DNA of 64,000 nucleotides from Flavobacteriia bacterium (GCA_026391005.1 JAPLEV010000036.1:1-64000); one strand, 5' to 3'; positions 27,111 to 36,852 are shown, numbered from the stretch's first letter. A program made the numbers and translations. The notes: a model not told the origin generated them from the sequence alone.

Positions 27111-28100
27111 TTACCAATTTCGATTAAATTCTGCGTCGACCATTTTATCTTCGGTGGCTGTTTTTAGCGCATAATTAAATCCTGCGTATACCGAATAAGC
27201 ACCATAATTCCCCTTTTTATCAATGGCAATAAATCCACACTGAAGATTGCTTAAGTCACTGTGTTTTTTTATAATTCGATTAACCACCTCTTTACAAGCA
27301 TCGGCAGGCGAATAGCCGTGACGCATTAATTCAACCACCATACTGCTTCCAGCAACGCGAATGATGGCTTCTCCTAATCCCGTTGAGGTAGCGGCCCCAA
27401 TTTCATTGTCGACAAATAAACCAGCTCCAATAATAGGAGAATCCCCTACTCTGCCATGCATTTTGTAAGCCCATCCACTCGTAGTACAAGCACCACTCAA
27501 ATCGCCATTTGCATCCATCGCAATCATACCAATTGTATCGTGATTCTCATGATTAATTATTGGTTTTTTGAACAAATCTTTATTTTCTTTTTTCCAATTC
27601 TGCCAATCTTTTTTCACTTCAGGTATTGGCATTTTAGCTTGTTCAAATCCGTTCTCAATGGCAAATTTCTCTGCACCTTCACCTACAAGCATTACATGCT
27701 GCGTTTTCTCCATAACAGCTCGAGCGACAGATATCGGGTGCGCAATACCTTCCATAAATGCTACAGCACCACATCGTGATTTTTCATCCATGATACAAGC
27801 ATCTAACGTAACATGTCCATCACGATCTGGCCTACCGCCAATACCAACACTTCTGTTGGCTAAATCTGCTTCTGTTACCCGAACACCTTTTTCAACAGCA
27901 TCGACTGCTTTACCGCCTTTACTAAGTAAATCCCAAGCCGCTCGATTTGCTTCTAATCCATGTATCCAAGTTGACAAAACGATAGGACCTGTTGCCATTC
28001 CTTCATATGAAGATGCTAAAACTTGAAAGCCTTTTACGGGTTCGATTAAGGCAATTGCTCCAATACTTAATCCTGCTTTAAAAAATGACCTTCTTTTCAT
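27111..28100 (-). CDS. Glycosylasparaginase / isoaspartyl peptidase (Ntn hydrolase), Tat-exported
   Basis: A 329-residue N-terminal-nucleophile hydrolase that splits N4-GlcNAc-asparagine or similar amides. It matures by self-cleavage before Thr189 in ENHDTIGMIAMD, giving alpha and beta chains. Further motifs are GIGGRPDRDGHVTLDA, GRVGDSPIIGAGLFVDN and ATSTGLGEAIIRV. The N terminus MKRRSFFKAGLSIGAIAL is a twin-arginine signal, so a folded protein is exported to the periplasm. It closely resembles the classic flavobacterial aspartylglucosaminidase. It shares one base with mltG, indicating an operon. Confidence 0.93.
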   Translation of the reverse strand: MKRRSFFKAGLSIGAIALIEPVKGFQVLASSYEGMATGPIVLSTWIHGLEANRAAWDLLSKGGKAVDAVEKGVRVTEADLANRSVGIGGRPDRDGHVTLDACIMDEKSRCGAVAFMEGIAHPISVARAVMEKTQHVMLVGEGAEKFAIENGFEQAKMPIPEVKKDWQNWKKENKDLFKKPIINHENHDTIGMIAMDANGDLSGACTTSGWAYKMHGRVGDSPIIGAGLFVDNEIGAATSTGLGEAIIRVAGSSMVVELMRHGYSPADACKEVVNRIIKKHSDLSNLQCGFIAIDKKGNYGAYSVYAGFNYALKTATEDKMVDAEFNRNW

Positions 28101-29176
28101 TATTTTCCTTTTTTCTTCAGTTCACCTGCCAACCATCTTTGAAAAACCTTTGCGTTTCTCATATGTTCTTCACCCGAAACAGCAAAATTATGTCTGTGAG
28201 AATAATCAGCTTTTGCACACATATAAATATATCCGTGTTTTGCACGATTTAATACGGCATCAACAACTGCTGTTGATGGAAGACAAATGGGTCCAGGAGG
28301 CAAACCCTTAATTTTATAAGTATTGTACTCACAATCTATTTCTCTGTGAATATTTAATAAGCGCTGAACGCCTTTTAATTTATCTCCCCAACAAAACTTA
28401 AAGGTTGGATCTGATTGCAAGCGCATTCCATCGTGGATTCGATTTAAATACAATCCCGCGATTATGGGCCATTCCTCTGATACAATTGATTGTTCAGAAT
28501 AAACAATACTCGCCAAGGTTACTACTTGGCTAGGCGATTCCAATCCTATATTTTTCATTTGACTTTTTCTTGAATCCGTCCAATAATTTTTGAATTCTTG
28601 AGCCATTCTGTTCAGAAATGCTTCTTCATCAGTATCATAATACATTTCATAGGTATTGGGAAGGAACATAGCAGGGAATTGCTGTGAAGTAAAACCATAT
28701 TCTTTGGCTGTTTTAGGATCTATAAGAAGCGTTTGTAATTTATTTTTATCCGTATTAATACATGCCGAAACCTTTTCAGCTAAATCCTTTAAGTCAATAC
28801 AATTATTAAATGTTACATCAACAGCGACTTCTGCATTACCATTACCATTAGAATTAAGCGTAAAGCCATTCAATAAAGTCCGATACGAAGTATAAGGTTC
28901 TATTGCATATTTACCTTGTGCTATGGAGGAACTGTCTAAGCCTTTGTAGGAACCAACTGAAATAAAAGCTGCCGTATTATCAATAAGTCCTTGTTCTTCC
29001 AATTGGGATGCTAGATTAGACAATGAAATCGGACCCTTAATATAGAAAAATTGCAAGTCCTTATTTGCAGTAGATTTAGCACCAGAAAGATAAATCCATG
29101 CAACAGGAAGCACGGCGATTAGAACAAAAATAAAGAGGATAATTCCTCCAATAATTAAATTTCGTTTTTTAAACAT
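28100..29176 (-). CDS. mltG: Endolytic murein transglycosylase
   Basis: A 358-residue membrane-anchored enzyme that cuts nascent glycan strands and thereby limits peptidoglycan chain length. One N-terminal helix (NLIIGGIILFIFVLIAVLP) is followed by a LysM-like region and the YceG/MltG catalytic domain. The signature elements are TLASIVYSEQ (conserved ASIVxxE glutamate), GLYLNRIHDGMRLQSDPT and GLPPGPICLPSTAVVDAVLN. Two ATGs are possible; 29176 (MFKKRNLI) is preferred over 29188 because it shortens the overlap with the GNAT gene to 22 bases. Confidence 0.93.
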   Translation of the reverse strand: MFKKRNLIIGGIILFIFVLIAVLPVAWIYLSGAKSTANKDLQFFYIKGPISLSNLASQLEEQGLIDNTAAFISVGSYKGLDSSSIAQGKYAIEPYTSYRTLLNGFTLNSNGNGNAEVAVDVTFNNCIDLKDLAEKVSACINTDKNKLQTLLIDPKTAKEYGFTSQQFPAMFLPNTYEMYYDTDEEAFLNRMAQEFKNYWTDSRKSQMKNIGLESPSQVVTLASIVYSEQSIVSEEWPIIAGLYLNRIHDGMRLQSDPTFKFCWGDKLKGVQRLLNIHREIDCEYNTYKIKGLPPGPICLPSTAVVDAVLNRAKHGYIYMCAKADYSHRHNFAVSGEEHMRNAKVFQRWLAGELKKKGK

Positions 29177-29682
29177 AATTGATAACATATTTCGTCGATT
29201 CTATTATTCTTAAAGCGATACCATCCTTTTCTGACCCCTACTTTTTCAAATCCTAATCCCTCAAACAAATTCATACTAGGATCATTATCTGCATGAATAA
29301 AACATTGCAAATTTACCAAATCCAATACATTTTCCGAATAATCAATTAATAAGCTAAGCGCTTGCTTTGCATATCCCAACATTCGATGTTCTTTGTTAGC
29401 TATTAAAATACCAACAGTAGCAAAACCATGTTTAAAATTTACATCATAAAGATCAACGGCTCCGATAGCTTGTTTCGAATCATTAAGACAAATCATTAAA
29501 CGTAACTGCCCAGAGTTACGAATAGAAGCATATTGCTCAATAAGACTATGAATCGCGTGCATGGAAAAAGGTACTTCAGTATTAGCAATTCGCCAATGAT
29601 TTGTATCATTTTCCCATAAGAAAAGTGCTGTTGCATCAGAACTTTCTACAGCCCTTAAAAAAAGATCCTCTGACTTAAACAT
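29155..29682 (-). CDS. GNAT family N-acetyltransferase (SpeG/RimJ-like)
   Basis: A 175-residue acetyltransferase. It begins FKSEDLFLRAVESSDATALF, typical of the Acetyltransf_3 subgroup. It has the acetyl-CoA-binding region VGILIANKEHRMLGYAKQAL (a variant of the Q/RxxGxG/A loop) and the C-terminal NLFEGLGFEKVGVRKGWYR. The substrate could be a polyamine, an amino acid or a ribosomal protein terminus. The ATG at 29682 fits the family start; an ATG at 29706 and a TTG at 29718 are upstream alternatives. It overlaps mltG. Confidence 0.85.
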   Translation of the reverse strand: MFKSEDLFLRAVESSDATALFLWENDTNHWRIANTEVPFSMHAIHSLIEQYASIRNSGQLRLMICLNDSKQAIGAVDLYDVNFKHGFATVGILIANKEHRMLGYAKQALSLLIDYSENVLDLVNLQCFIHADNDPSMNLFEGLGFEKVGVRKGWYRFKNNRIDEICYQLCLKNEI

Positions 29683-29888
29683 ATAACTTAATAATTTTAA
29701 AAACATCAACAGAGTCAAACGAATAAAGAAGAATTCCTTTAAAATTGACTTAAAGTGCGCTCCAAATATAGCTTATTACTTGAAATTACAAGTTGCAACT
29801 TAAACTTAGGACAAAAAAATTACAAATTAATGTTAAAGTAAAATATGATTTTCCTAAGCCAGAAATTAGGTGAAGGCAGGAATGAAAA

Positions 29889-30671
29889 TTAGACCTTTAT
29901 TGTGCCATTATAAATAAAATTCGCCGGCCCTGACAATACAATATCAGAATATTGTCCTTTTAAACCCCGTTTATAACTTACCGATAAAACCCCTCCTTTA
30001 ACGTTCACTTGTATTTGATTAAAAGCGGAATGAGTTACAAAATCATGAACGAGGGCACAAGCAGTTGCTCCGGTGCCACAAGACTGAGTTTCATCCTCTA
30101 CCCCGCGTTCGTAAGTAGTGATTTTTATCTGATCGGGAGCAAGTACTTGCAACAAGTTAACATTAATGCCCTCTTGAAGAAATGATTCACTAAAGCGAAT
30201 TTCCTTGCCCTTTCGAATTGTATTTTCACTCGATAAATCATCGTTATATTGAACATAATGCGGAGATCCTGTGTCTAAGACATAATCATTCTTATGTTCT
30301 TTGATAGTACTTACATCGTTCATCTCAATGGAAATATTGTCACCCAATATCTTTCCTTTATGTATTCCATCAATAGCTCTAAACACGGTTGATCCTTTAT
30401 GAATACCTAAAGACATGGTATATTGCACCGCACACCTAGAACCATTACCACAAAAACTCTTTGACCCATCTGAATTAAAAAAATCCATGTAAAAATCACT
30501 CGATTCATCCGAATTAATCAAGATTAAACCATCAGCACCAATTCCAAATTTTCGATCACATAATCTTTTAACAAGAGCTACTGTCAAAAAGTCATAGCTA
30601 CCCTGCAAATTATTCAGTAAGATAAAATCATTACCAGTTCCCTCGTATTTCGAAAATTGTATTGTCGTCAT
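29889..30671 (-). CDS. dapF: Diaminopimelate epimerase
   Basis: A 260-residue enzyme that converts LL- to meso-diaminopimelate for lysine and peptidoglycan. The two catalytic cysteines are in FCGNGSRCA (~Cys75) and QSCGTGATACA (~Cys205). The start motif FSKYEGTGNDFILL is also typical. The ATG at 30671 is chosen because the upstream alternative would run through the -7 promoter box at 30679-30686. It is separated from the GNAT gene by about 200 bases without visible genes. Confidence 0.96.
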   Translation of the reverse strand: MTTIQFSKYEGTGNDFILLNNLQGSYDFLTVALVKRLCDRKFGIGADGLILINSDESSDFYMDFFNSDGSKSFCGNGSRCAVQYTMSLGIHKGSTVFRAIDGIHKGKILGDNISIEMNDVSTIKEHKNDYVLDTGSPHYVQYNDDLSSENTIRKGKEIRFSESFLQEGINVNLLQVLAPDQIKITTYERGVEDETQSCGTGATACALVHDFVTHSAFNQIQVNVKGGVLSVSYKRGLKGQYSDIVLSGPANFIYNGTIKV

Positions 30672-30678
30672 ATCGGAA

Positions 30679-30686
30679 CAAATATA
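30679..30686 (-). promoter_or_regulatory. -7 promoter box TAnnTTTG for dapF
   Basis: The minus strand reads TATATTTG, a full match, ending 7 bases before the dapF ATG. This decides the start and predicts a leaderless or near-leaderless mRNA. Confidence 0.55.
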
Positions 30687-30797
30687 GGAAAACGATTTAT
30701 TGTACATCCCTTATTTTTACAATGAAAAACATTGAATAATTTGGTAACTAATGAACCTACGTGCGTTTCAGTTATAAATAATTTTAAACCTGTGAAC

Positions 30798-31325
30798 ATG
30801 ACCATTAAAATTTTATGTTTATTTCTAGCACTATGCACCTATCCATTGATGGCACAAAATCTCACGCCTGAAGAACAAGAACTATACTTACTTATTGATC
30901 AATACCGAAAGGAAAAAGGCTTGCCATCTATTCCCTTATCCGTTTCATTAACGCATGTTGCTCAGCTCCACGTTAAGGATTTAAATGAAAATTATATCTC
31001 GTCAAATAAATGCAACGCTCACAGTTGGTCATCTAAAGGCAATTGGACAAGTTGTTGCTATACCTCAGACCACGCCCAAGCCAAATGCATGTGGAAAAAA
31101 CCAAGTGAGCTTACAAAATACAAAGGATATGGCTACGAAATCGCATATTGGAATTCAAATAAAGCAAGACCATTTGAATCCTTAGAAGGATGGAAAAATA
31201 GTCCCGGTCATAACGAGGTTATCATAAATCAAGGTCCATGGGAATCAGAATGGAATGCCATTGGAATTGGTCTAAGTGGAAATTATTCCGTTGTTTGGTT
31301 TGGAATGGAAATTGATGACAATTAA
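30798..31325 (+). CDS. Secreted CAP (SCP/PR1) domain protein
   Basis: A 175-residue protein with a signal peptide (MTIKILCLFLALCTYPLMAQ). The CAP fold is supported by LLIDQYRKEKGLPSIPLSVS, LTHVAQLHVKDL, CNAHSWSS (conserved His), the SPGHNEVI His-containing CAP motif and YSVVWFGME. Five cysteines in the middle may form disulfides. Such proteins are extracellular; bacterial members have no settled activity. The ATG at 30798 starts the signal peptide; the upstream TTG at 30732 is rejected. Divergent from dapF. Confidence 0.85.
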   Translation: MTIKILCLFLALCTYPLMAQNLTPEEQELYLLIDQYRKEKGLPSIPLSVSLTHVAQLHVKDLNENYISSNKCNAHSWSSKGNWTSCCYTSDHAQAKCMWKKPSELTKYKGYGYEIAYWNSNKARPFESLEGWKNSPGHNEVIINQGPWESEWNAIGIGLSGNYSVVWFGMEIDDN

Positions 31326-31435
31326 GTCAAATTAAGATTGAGCGTCAAAATTCACATTAACAAATAATTAACAAATACTTCAATTTTAAAATTATAAAAA
31401 TCTAATAAATTTGAATTTTTTAAAAATTACATTCT

Positions 31436-32908
31436 ATGCAGTCCATTTCTATATTCAAGATTTTTGCTTTTGGTATTATCGGAGGAACATTGCCATTAGC
31501 CATTTACCTAAGTGTTTCCCCTTTAAATCAATCCCTTTCGGATCAAGTAATTGATGGGAATCGCCTAAACCCCTCAAAATATGCTGGATTAAGTCCAACA
31601 GGACCAGTAGATTTTGTATCTGCTGCAGAAAGCACGATTAATTCAGTTGTTCACGTAACCACCAAAGTGGTGCAAACTACCTTTCAACGCGATCCATTTC
31701 AAGAATTCTTTTACGGCCCTGGAGCTGGGGGACGTGAATTCAAACAATACGGAGCTGCTGCTGGATCGGGGGTAATCATTTCCTCCGAGGGATATATTGT
31801 TACCAATAATCATGTAATTGCCGACGCAAGCGAAATTGAAGTAACGCTTAATGACCATTCAAAATATACTGCAAAACTAGTTGGTTCGGATCCTTCAACA
31901 GATATTGCCGTACTAAAAATTGAGGGCAGCAAACCATTTTCACCCATAATATTAGGAAATAGCGATGATGTAAAAATTGGTGAGTGGGTACTTGCAGTTG
32001 GAAACCCCTTCAATTTAACATCAACAGTAACAGCCGGAATTGTTTCCGCCAAAGCAAGGAATATCAATCTAATTGGTAATAATAGTGATAAGTCTATTGT
32101 TCCTATTGAGTCATTTATACAGACAGATGCCGCGGTAAATCCTGGCAATAGTGGTGGAGCATTAGTAAATACAAAAGGAGAATTAATCGGCATAAATACC
32201 GCTATTGCTTCAGAAACAGGAAGCTACACCGGTTATTCATTTGCTGTCCCAATAAATTTAGTTCAAAAAGTTATGAGGGATATTATCGATTATGGTATTG
32301 TTCAGCGTGGCTTCTTGGGAGTACAAATAACTGATATTAATCAAGAAATTAAAGAAAAAAATAATCTGCCAAACCTAAAAGGAGTATACATTTCAAAAGT
32401 CATTGAGGAAGGAAGTGCAGATAAAGCTGGACTTAAAGAAGGGGATGTTATCTTGAAAGTTGGTAATAAAGAGGTCAATTCGAGCGCTGAGTTACAAGAG
32501 GAGATTGGTAAAAGAATGCCCGGCGATAAATTGATAATAACAATTCGAAAAAAAGAAGGTGCTGAAATCACAAAGGAATTGATTTTAAGGAATCAAGATG
32601 GAGAAACAGGGATTACCTCAAAAGATGAATTGAACAAAAATTCAGCGCTCGGAGCTACATTTGTAGAGTTAACCGAAAAAGAAAAAAAAGCGCTAAACAT
32701 AAGTTACGGGGTGAAAGTAAAAACAATAACGACAGGAAAATTAAAATCGATTGGTTTAGTGGTTGGTTCAATTATAACGAAAGTCAATAATGAACAAATT
32801 GACAATGTGGAACAACTTACTGCAAAACTCAATGGTTCAAACAGGGGAATTCTCTTGGAAATAATGTCAGAAAGCGGCATTAAAGACTACAGAGGATTTG
32901 GGCTTTAA
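31436..32908 (+). CDS. Periplasmic serine protease of the HtrA/DegP-DegQ family
   Basis: A 490-residue protease and chaperone for misfolded envelope proteins. One N-terminal hydrophobic segment acts as signal or anchor (IFKIFAFGIIGGTLPLAIYL). The trypsin-like domain has the triad His126 (TNNHVI), Asp156 (STDIAVL) and Ser239 (NPGNSGGAL). Two PDZ domains follow: ~295-385 (GFLGVQITD, GSADKAGLKEGDVIL) and ~405-490, the second more diverged. It lies upstream of rpoD with 129 bases between. Confidence 0.94.
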   Translation: MQSISIFKIFAFGIIGGTLPLAIYLSVSPLNQSLSDQVIDGNRLNPSKYAGLSPTGPVDFVSAAESTINSVVHVTTKVVQTTFQRDPFQEFFYGPGAGGREFKQYGAAAGSGVIISSEGYIVTNNHVIADASEIEVTLNDHSKYTAKLVGSDPSTDIAVLKIEGSKPFSPIILGNSDDVKIGEWVLAVGNPFNLTSTVTAGIVSAKARNINLIGNNSDKSIVPIESFIQTDAAVNPGNSGGALVNTKGELIGINTAIASETGSYTGYSFAVPINLVQKVMRDIIDYGIVQRGFLGVQITDINQEIKEKNNLPNLKGVYISKVIEEGSADKAGLKEGDVILKVGNKEVNSSAELQEEIGKRMPGDKLIITIRKKEGAEITKELILRNQDGETGITSKDELNKNSALGATFVELTEKEKKALNISYGVKVKTITTGKLKSIGLVVGSIITKVNNEQIDNVEQLTAKLNGSNRGILLEIMSESGIKDYRGFGL

Positions 32909-33037
32909 TTTTTTTTATCTACAATTCATGGTTGAAAAGTTGTCCAAAATGTTGAAATCTTAATTTTTTCCTTCTCTTTTTTTGGTGTTACTTTGCTTCA
33001 ATACAAATAAATTATAAATCTTCTAAAGCGCTCTTTC

Positions 33038-33904
33038 ATGAGACAACTAAAAATTACTAAATCAATAACGAACCGCGAAAGTCAATCACTTGACAAATAT
33101 CTACAGGATATTGGTCGTGAGGAATTGATAACTGCGGAACAGGAAGTAGAATTAGCCAGAAAAATAAAAGCGGGCGACCAAAAAGCATTAGAAAAACTAA
33201 CAAGAGCAAACCTTCGTTTTGTCGTATCGGTTGCTAAACAATATCAAAATCAGGGTTTAACATTGCCTGATTTAATTAACGAGGGTAACTTGGGCTTGAT
33301 TAAAGCGGCCCAAAAATTTGATGAGACGCGTGGTTTCAAGTTCATTTCTTATGCTGTATGGTGGATTCGTCAATCAATTTTACAAGCACTTGCTGAGCAA
33401 GCAAGAATTGTTCGTTTACCTTTAAATCAAGTTGGTTCTTTAAACAAAATTAATAAGGCGTTTTCAAGATTAGAACAAGAATTCGAGCGTCCACCTTCAG
33501 CAGAGGAGTTAGCCGAAGCGCTTGATGTTCACGAGGACAAAATCAAAGAAAGTCTTAACGTATCTGGAAGACATGTTTCTATGGATGCCCCACTTTCTAC
33601 AAATGAAGATGGGGGAACCTTAATGGATGTGATGGCAAATTCAGATGCGCCAAAAACAGATCACGTATTAATGGCGGAGTCACTTCAAAAAGAAATCGAA
33701 AGATCTTTGAGCACGCTAACCGATAAAGAAAGGGAAATTATTAGACTATTTTTTGGAATAGGTATGAACCATGGTTTAACCTTAGAAGAAATTGGTTCTA
33801 AGTTCAATTTAACGCGCGAAAGAGTCCGTCAAATTAAAGAAAAGGCAATTCGTAGATTGCGACATGCCTCACGAAATAAATTACTAAAATCGTATTTAGG
33901 TTAA
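33038..33904 (+). CDS. rpoD: Primary RNA polymerase sigma factor (RpoD/SigA), Bacteroidota short form
   Basis: A 288-residue sigma-70 with regions 1.2-4 but no region 1.1, the usual Bacteroidota design. Visible parts are [16 protein letters not shown] (1.2), [15 protein letters not shown] and [15 protein letters not shown] (2.1-2.3), [17 protein letters not shown] (2.3-2.4), the [11 protein letters not shown] segment (region 3) and [21 protein letters not shown] (4.2 helix-turn-helix). This sigma recognises the -33/-7 promoters seen in the window. A one-mismatch -7 box (TTACTTTG, 32988-32995) lies upstream, and a strong terminator follows. Confidence 0.95.
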   Translation: MRQLKITKSITNRESQSLDKYLQDIGREELITAEQEVELARKIKAGDQKALEKLTRANLRFVVSVAKQYQNQGLTLPDLINEGNLGLIKAAQKFDETRGFKFISYAVWWIRQSILQALAEQARIVRLPLNQVGSLNKINKAFSRLEQEFERPPSAEELAEALDVHEDKIKESLNVSGRHVSMDAPLSTNEDGGTLMDVMANSDAPKTDHVLMAESLQKEIERSLSTLTDKEREIIRLFFGIGMNHGLTLEEIGSKFNLTRERVRQIKEKAIRRLRHASRNKLLKSYLG

Positions 33905-33918
33905 TCAAAGCTCCAGAG

Positions 33919-33950
33919 AGGCTAGTGAATCATTTCGCTAGCCTTTTTTT
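33919..33950 (+). terminator. Intrinsic terminator after rpoD
   Basis: AGGCTAG pairs with CTAGCCT (33919-33925 and 33936-33942), extended inward by weaker pairs, and is followed by a run of T. Confidence 0.85.
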
Positions 33951-33970
33951 CTTATTATTCAAATCAATCT

Positions 33971-35428
33971 TTGAAAATGAAAAAAGATTTTAATTACGAA
34001 AAAGAATTAACGAAACATATAGAATTCGAAAGAGCAGCTGTTAAATTGCAACGATTTGTTGGAGAACTACTTTATGATAAAGGCATTGAATTGGTTATTT
34101 TTAGGCACCATCTTACTGATGCAACGATATCCGAAATTTTAAATCTCCATAGCTATGCAGAAAAAGTAGTTAACAAACCAATTGATGTATTTACTACCTC
34201 AGCGCTTGCAGAAATTATTTTATCGCTCAATATTAAACCCTCTAAATTAGATATCGGTAAATTAGCAAACGAGTGGTTATCAGAATCTTCTTCTTATTTA
34301 TCAAAAGTGGACTTCATCCAAAAGAAATTGGATGGATTTGAGCCCTCGCCAATTAACTCCATACAACCTAGAGACGTCATTTTGTATGGCTTTGGTCGTA
34401 TTGGCCGATTGGCTGCTCGTGAATTAATAAGACAAGCGGGAAAAGGACAACAATTGCGCCTGCGAGCCATAGTGACGAGAGGATCATCAGATGCTGATAT
34501 TATTAAGAGGGCATCACTTTTGCGAAATGATTCGGTACACGGATCATTTAAAGGTAGTGTATTGGAAGACTTGGAAAATAAGTCATTAATTATTAATGGT
34601 CAAATCGTAAATATGATTGACGCAGCAAATCCTGAGGATATTGACTATACTAGCTATGGAATAAATAATGCCTTGGTCATTGACAATACCGGTGTTTTCA
34701 CCACTAGAGAAGCACTTTCTAGACATCTAAAATCCAAAGGGGTAGCAAAAGTTATATTAACTGCTCCCGGCAAAGAAATTCCAAATATTGTTTTTGGTAT
34801 TAATCAACACAACTTAAACTTAGAAGAGGAAACAATTTTTTCAGCTGCATCATGCACAACAAATGCGATATCTCCTATTTTAAAAGTTGTGAATGATCAT
34901 TTTGGAGTTGTTCGTGGTCATATTGAAACAGTTCATGCTTACACTAATGATCAAAACTTATTGGATAATATGCACAAAAAATCTCGCAGAGGTCGCTCAG
35001 CTGCAGTAAATATGGTCATTACTTCAACAGGCGCAGGAAGTGCAGTAACTAAAGTGATCCCAGATTTAAAAGATAAGTTAACCGCCAACGCTGTAAGAGT
35101 CCCTACCCCTAATGGTTCGCTGGCGATATTAAGTTTGGAGTTGGAAAAAGAAACCTCAGTGGAGGAAGTCAACAATACTATTAAAAATGCAGCTCTAAAT
35201 GGGGATTTAGTAAATCAAATTTATTATTCTATTGATCCAGAATTAGTTTCCTCTGATATTATTGGAAATACATGTTGTTCTGTTTATGACTCTAATGCCA
35301 CTATTGTTGCTCATAGCAAAAAAAATATTGTTTTGTACGCATGGTATGACAATGAATTTGGTTATACAAAACAAGTGATACGCCTGGCGAAGTACGTATG
35401 TAAAGTAAGGAGAGCAATATATTATTAA
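33971..35428 (+). CDS. Glyceraldehyde-3-phosphate dehydrogenase, long N-extended form
   Basis: A 485-residue enzyme that oxidises glyceraldehyde 3-phosphate to 1,3-bisphosphoglycerate. The NAD-binding motif YGFGRIGR sits at ~139-146 and the catalytic Cys295 in SAASCTTNAI. VHAYTNDQ and WYDNEFGYT are also present. An extra ~130-residue helical N-terminal domain precedes the dehydrogenase, making it longer than the usual ~335 residues. Similar long GAPDHs occur in other Bacteroidota and some gammaproteobacteria beside a standard GAPDH. Whether this one serves glycolysis or gluconeogenesis cannot be told here. Confidence 0.92.
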   Translation: MKMKKDFNYEKELTKHIEFERAAVKLQRFVGELLYDKGIELVIFRHHLTDATISEILNLHSYAEKVVNKPIDVFTTSALAEIILSLNIKPSKLDIGKLANEWLSESSSYLSKVDFIQKKLDGFEPSPINSIQPRDVILYGFGRIGRLAARELIRQAGKGQQLRLRAIVTRGSSDADIIKRASLLRNDSVHGSFKGSVLEDLENKSLIINGQIVNMIDAANPEDIDYTSYGINNALVIDNTGVFTTREALSRHLKSKGVAKVILTAPGKEIPNIVFGINQHNLNLEEETIFSAASCTTNAISPILKVVNDHFGVVRGHIETVHAYTNDQNLLDNMHKKSRRGRSAAVNMVITSTGAGSAVTKVIPDLKDKLTANAVRVPTPNGSLAILSLELEKETSVEEVNNTIKNAALNGDLVNQIYYSIDPELVSSDIIGNTCCSVYDSNATIVAHSKKNIVLYAWYDNEFGYTKQVIRLAKYVCKVRRAIYY

Positions 35429-35518
35429 AATTTATATTTTATCAGAAAATATTTTTTTTTCCGCTTTTATCTGTTAATAATTCGCTGATAACCTATAATT
35501 TAAGAAACTTATTTAGAT

Positions 35519-35526
35519 TAGTTTTG
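35519..35526 (+). promoter_or_regulatory. -7 promoter box TAnnTTTG for the SPT-like gene
   Basis: TAGTTTTG is a full match to the consensus, 34 bases before the ATG at 35561. Confidence 0.5.
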
Positions 35527-35560
35527 TTGTTTAATTTTAATCGTTTATTAACTATTTTTT

Positions 35561-36811
35561 ATGTCTGCTGATATTTTTGAAAAAATCAAAGCTAATAGGG
35601 GTCCTTTGGGGCAACATGCTAAGGAATCTCATGGCTATTTTACCTTTCCTAAATTAGAGGGAGATATCGGTCCTCATATGATTTTTAAAGGAAAAGAGAA
35701 ATTAAACTGGTCACTAAATAACTATCTAGGATTAGCAAATCATCCTGAAGTAAGAAAAGCTGACGCTGATGCAGCGGCTGATTTTGGTTTTGCTATGCCA
35801 ATGGGGGCTCGTATGATGAGTGGAAATAGCAACCCACATGAGCTACTAGAGAAACAACTTTCGGAATTTGTACAAAAAGAAGATAGCATCTTATGTAATT
35901 TTGGATATCAAGCTATTTTATCGGCTATCGACTGTCTCGTAGACCGTCATGATGTTATTGTATATGATGCTGAATCGCACGCATGTATTTTGGATGGGGT
36001 TCGTTTGCACATGGGTAAAAGATTTGTTTTTAAACATAATGATGTAGAAGATTGTGAAAAACAACTGCACAGAGCAACAAAATTAGCCAATGAAACAGGA
36101 GGAGCAATTCTAGTAATTACTGAGGGAGTTTTTGGAATGCGAGGTGATCAAGGAAAATTAAAAGAAATTGTAGCGTTAAAGAAAAAATTTAACTTTAGGT
36201 TGTTGGTTGACGATGCGCATGGCATTGGTACTATGGGAGCTACTGGAGCTGGTACTGGAGAAGCACAAAATTGTCAAGATGGCATTGATGTTTATTTTGG
36301 AACATTTGCTAAATCATTTGCTTTAATCGGTGGATTTATATCAAGTGATGCGCAAGTAGTAGAATTCCTTCGGTACAATATGCGATCTCAAATTTTTGCA
36401 AAGGCATTACCCATTACCTTAGTAATTGGAGCATTGAAGCGTTTGGAATTAATGCGTACAAAGCCTGAGCTAAAAAATAAACTTTGGGAGATAACGCATG
36501 CTCTTCAGTCTGGCTTAAAGGCTGCAGGTTTTAATATTGGCGATACAGATAGTTGTGTAACGCCAGTTTATATGAATGGTTCAATTCCTGAAGCAACTAA
36601 CTTAATTTTTGATTTACGGGAGAATTACAATATATTTTGCTCTATGGTTGTTTATCCAGTTGTTCCTAAGGGAATGATTATTTTAAGGTTAATTCCAACG
36701 GCAGTGCACACCTTAGAAGATGTAAAGTATACCATAGATAGTTTTTCGAAAATTGTAGGTAAACTTAAAGCTGGAGAATATATATCAGATAGAATAGCGG
36801 AATTTAAATAA
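35561..36811 (+). CDS. PLP-dependent alpha-oxoamine synthase, serine palmitoyltransferase-like
   Basis: A 416-residue fold-type I PLP enzyme that joins an amino acid to an acyl-thioester with loss of CO2. Motifs: LNNYLGLANHP, the MPMGARMMSGNSNPHELLE entry segment, VDDAHGIGTMG (PLP-binding Asp/His), and FGTFAKSFALIGGF with Lys251 as the Schiff-base lysine. The TFAKS..GGF form is that of serine palmitoyltransferase rather than KBL or BioF. In Bacteroidota, relatives make sphingolipids, or sulfonolipids from cysteate. Which amino acid is used here is undetermined. A shared terminator separates it from convergent clpC. Confidence 0.85.
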   Translation: MSADIFEKIKANRGPLGQHAKESHGYFTFPKLEGDIGPHMIFKGKEKLNWSLNNYLGLANHPEVRKADADAAADFGFAMPMGARMMSGNSNPHELLEKQLSEFVQKEDSILCNFGYQAILSAIDCLVDRHDVIVYDAESHACILDGVRLHMGKRFVFKHNDVEDCEKQLHRATKLANETGGAILVITEGVFGMRGDQGKLKEIVALKKKFNFRLLVDDAHGIGTMGATGAGTGEAQNCQDGIDVYFGTFAKSFALIGGFISSDAQVVEFLRYNMRSQIFAKALPITLVIGALKRLELMRTKPELKNKLWEITHALQSGLKAAGFNIGDTDSCVTPVYMNGSIPEATNLIFDLRENYNIFCSMVVYPVVPKGMIILRLIPTAVHTLEDVKYTIDSFSKIVGKLKAGEYISDRIAEFK

Positions 36812-36852
36812 CAGTCGGAGAAATTCTAGCAGCTCATTAAGACAAAAAAAAA

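Noticed and set aside
27568..28026. 152-codon open frame opposite the asparaginase gene
   Set aside because: It is the reverse complement of a well-supported coding gene, with Ser/Thr/Ala-rich sequence typical of antisense shadows.
31810..32193. 127-codon open frame opposite the HtrA gene
   Set aside because: Antisense shadow of the protease domain; its sequence is low-complexity and unlike any protein.
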